A stretch of 64,000 nt of DNA, taken from Chrysomallon squamiferum. Its lineage: Eukaryota; Mollusca; Gastropoda; Neomphalida; Peltospiridae. The notes below the pieces were generated by a model that did no database searches, was not told the DNA's origin, and saw nothing but the letters and a program-made list of their open reading frames with translations. This document shows positions 61,442-64,000 of this stretch, piece by piece; position 1 is the stretch's first letter; every line of letters begins with the position of its first letter. Position numbers and translations under genes: made by a program. The DNA is taken from assembly GCA_012295275.1 (NCBI GenBank), contig CM022670.1, forward strand, positions 30,214,938 through 30,278,937. The letters are read 5' to 3'.

Positions 61442-64000
61442 TTAAAAACAGTGTAGTAAAGACTATTACAGAATGTGAATACTATATCAACCAGTAATGT
61501 AAATGGAACACTGCCATAGTACTGTTAGGGTTTTCATATTATTAACAAGACACACAGATTTCCTCTGATCACACATGTACATTAATATTGTGACTTTACT
61601 GTAGAGACCAAAGACTGAAATATATCAAATCCCAAATTGAAATAAATCTTCATGAACAGTTAAAGCCTATATTTATAACACATATGTCGACACAAAACCA
61701 CAAAAAAGAAAAAATATTCTCATTTGTATAAAAGAAAAAGAAAATCCCTGTTATGACATTCATGGTTTTGAAGAAAAGAACACACAGGTCTTTGGCTGCA
61801 TGAATGGAGGAAGGATGGCTGTTTATTAGTTTGAAGAAAATTAAAATTACATAACATAATGTATAGAAGTAATTTGCCAAAACTGTCACTACTATATGAT
61901 TTAAACATTAATGCAACAAAAGTCAATTCTTTAACATTAATTATTTTAATTCACACATCTAGTAATTCAACACTAAATAACACATTTCATTAAGTTATTA
62001 ACTGAAATAAATCAACACATAAATATACACACATAAACAAGACATAAACACATGTATCATTATACGGACATACACAGAAGTAAGTATTTTAAATAAAATA
62101 AATAATTATCACATACGCATATGTACATTCACACACATATAAATTAACAGTAAAAGAAAACAAAAAATAACGACTAAAAAAATAAATAAATCATTAACTC
62201 AAGAATGCAGATTTGATCCTGTAATCTAACCAACCTGTAGCAATGACATATACTTTACTGCCAGTCATAAGAATGTTTATTATCAGCATTAAGCTGGTTA
62301 CCACAGGACAGTGCCTTCAGCTACTGAAGAACAATCCAGCAAGTGTACCATTATATTAACTACAAGTGTTTATATATTAATGAATACTGTTTTTTCCACT
62401 CCAATTCAAATTTCTGACATGTTGAATTTATACTGTATTTCATCCTAAAACCAAGAGAGAACTATCTGCAGTCTCTAATATTACAGGAGCCAAAAATATT
62501 AATTTTCATTCAGTGTCATATTGAAAATTAATATAGTAGTAAGAACAAAGAGGAAAAAAAAAATACAACTGAATATCTCAGATTGATTTTTTATAGTAAG
62601 TTTCATTACAGTATTATAAATTCTAATTATAGTAATTAATGAGAATATTTCTAAAATAATACTTTTTTTCACGTCTACTTTTGCTGTAAGTTTATTTCAG
62701 TAAAGGTAATAATAATTATGTGTTTTATATATATCATTGTCAAAACATAGCTTCAGGGCTAACATTTTATTACACTATTGCTATGCCTCAGCATATTAAA
62801 AAGATTATATAATAATCTAAATCTCAGTTCAGTCTAGACTGAAACAGTTTCATAAGGTTACTAAGAAGCAATTAACTCAGAAGGAAGGTAGTTTTGATAA
62901 TATATTCATTTATACCTAATTTTAACTTTCTTAATATTTCTCTCTTACTCTTTCTCTCTGTATTTTTATTTAATCTTTACTATATATCAATCATTCTCTT
63001 TTTCTATATCTTTTATGTCTATAATCTCTCTCTCTTTCTTTCTTTCTCTCTGTTTATTTAATCGTTATTTTATATTAATTTCTTTCTCTGTATTTGCTAT
63101 GTCAATAATGACAATGATTTTCTTTACTCTCACATCACTGTAAAAAGAAATGAGAAAAATTCACCAAACATTTCTTAAAACTACCCATTATCTAAATACA
63201 CAACAGCTGGTTAAAACTGAACTATTTAAAACTAAATCCATGTGCACACAAGGAACACTGAGATAAAGAGATTCTTGTGGATGCTTAATGTTACAAGCAA
63301 TATTTTAAGCAACAGGACTAATTTTCTGACAACAGAGAAACAATGGAAATGTAGAGGAATGCAGGACATTACAACAACTCCCCAACAGTAAATAGCAGAA
63401 CAAATTCTATGAGGTAGTGCCATACACACATTAAAGAGATGATAAAACATGCTAAACTAGCCTGAAGTCAACCTGTGCTAACAGAGAGAAAAAAATGGAA
63501 GAATATTTGTTTATGCCACATTTTGGTATTCTTTTTATAAAAAAAATAATTAAAAAAAACATTCCTCTTTTAACATATAGATTTAAAAAAGTATAGAAAT
63601 CCTTTGATATATTTTGTTATAGTTTAAAAAATAAAGAATAATATTATGTAGATATGTTTTTCTAAGCCATTCTGATACAATATATTAACAAAATTTCAAT
63701 TTCAAACTGAAAAAACAGAAAAGAAACCTGAAGATCTTTGTCATGGTTTTTGAAATGCTGTACACATGCTTAAAATAGTGATGACTCACAATTTCAAAAT
63801 ATATCTTATTTTTGTTTAATTTCTGACATAAATGTATTGTTAGATATCTATAATCATAGAACTCATAAAAAGTTGAATAATACAATACCTGATAATCCTG
63901 ATGTTTTTAAGTCTCAATATTTAAAACAAAACCAAAAAAATATATTAATAATAAAATTACTATGAAAAGATGTCATGAACATAATTTTTCAATAGCAAAA

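Larger units (their letters stand above)
58713..64000. other. AT-rich DNA, probably intron of the PDZ gene
   Basis: Lies upstream of the PDZ exon in gene direction. I found no second PDZ exon. TA array at 58801-58820, GT array at 61157-61180, TC/TTTC-rich 62938-63055. The minisatellite at 61230 and the possible SINE at 60619 are listed separately. Confidence 0.45.

Noticed and set aside
1-64000. tRNA, rRNA or reverse-transcriptase genes
   Set aside because: I looked for B-box-like words, conserved rRNA stretches and reverse-transcriptase motifs and saw none convincing; an automated search was not possible.

Overview
This is a 64 kb piece of an AT-rich animal genome, dense in repeats and almost free of conventional coding sequence. 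The evidence is microsatellites everywhere (AAT, CA, GA, TA), minisatellites, several degraded DNA transposons of animal-type families (Tc1, Tigger/pogo, hAT, FLYWCH-MULE), a spliced PDZ exon with consensus splice sites, and no bacterial-style gene packing. A cephalopod mollusc (octopus-like) fits best. The transposon mix, the minisatellite style and an uncharacterised multi-copy protein family at 19.8-21.0 kb all point that way, but this is inference from memory and not a database match.

Host genes. The only well-supported host exon is at 58567-58712 on the minus strand. It encodes the C-terminal half of a PDZ domain with AG and GT splice sites, and its boundary resembles PDLIM/ZASP (PDZ-LIM) genes. 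A decayed partial copy of the exon lies just downstream of it at 58277-58338. Weaker candidate exons are at 39184-39293 (minus), 9798-9829 (minus) and 25528-25564 (plus). A TATA-type core promoter candidate lies at 35.32 kb (plus). Much of the window may be intron of the PDZ gene, but that cannot be shown here.

Mobile elements from left to right: a 114-bp hAT MITE inserted in a minisatellite (3.4 kb); an internally deleted Tc1 element (4.53-5.66 kb); a 291-bp hAT MITE with a perfect 8-bp target duplication (12.26-12.55 kb); a pogo/Jerky-like element keeping only a C-terminal PHD-type finger (14.59-15.90 kb); a broken gene of an uncharacterised repeated family preceded by a 162-bp tandem duplication and followed by a foldback element (19.5-21.4 kb); and a Tigger-like element with a CENP-B-type N-terminus (24.0-24.7 kb), with an inverted shorter relative at 37.1-37.7 kb.

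The most striking structure is a 3.95-kb element at 26511-30463. It carries a broken FLYWCH-MULE transposase with all DDE residues present, has iterated terminal inverted repeats, and is flanked by a perfect 9-bp target duplication. An inverted 1.3-kb relative lacking the transposase lies at 39710-41023 with its own 8/9 target duplication. Both carry the same nested Tigger-type MITE and the same AAT microsatellite, which looks like an autonomous-type and a non-autonomous copy of one composite family.

Tandem repeats. A 36-bp minisatellite with a 144-bp higher-order unit lies at 43.85-44.9 kb. An 84-bp, reading-frame-compatible repeat lies at 11.3-11.6 kb. Strongly diverged long-period arrays lie at 48.4-49.8 and 53.3-54.1 kb, with smaller arrays elsewhere. 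Most long open frames in the window come from these repeats and are not genes.
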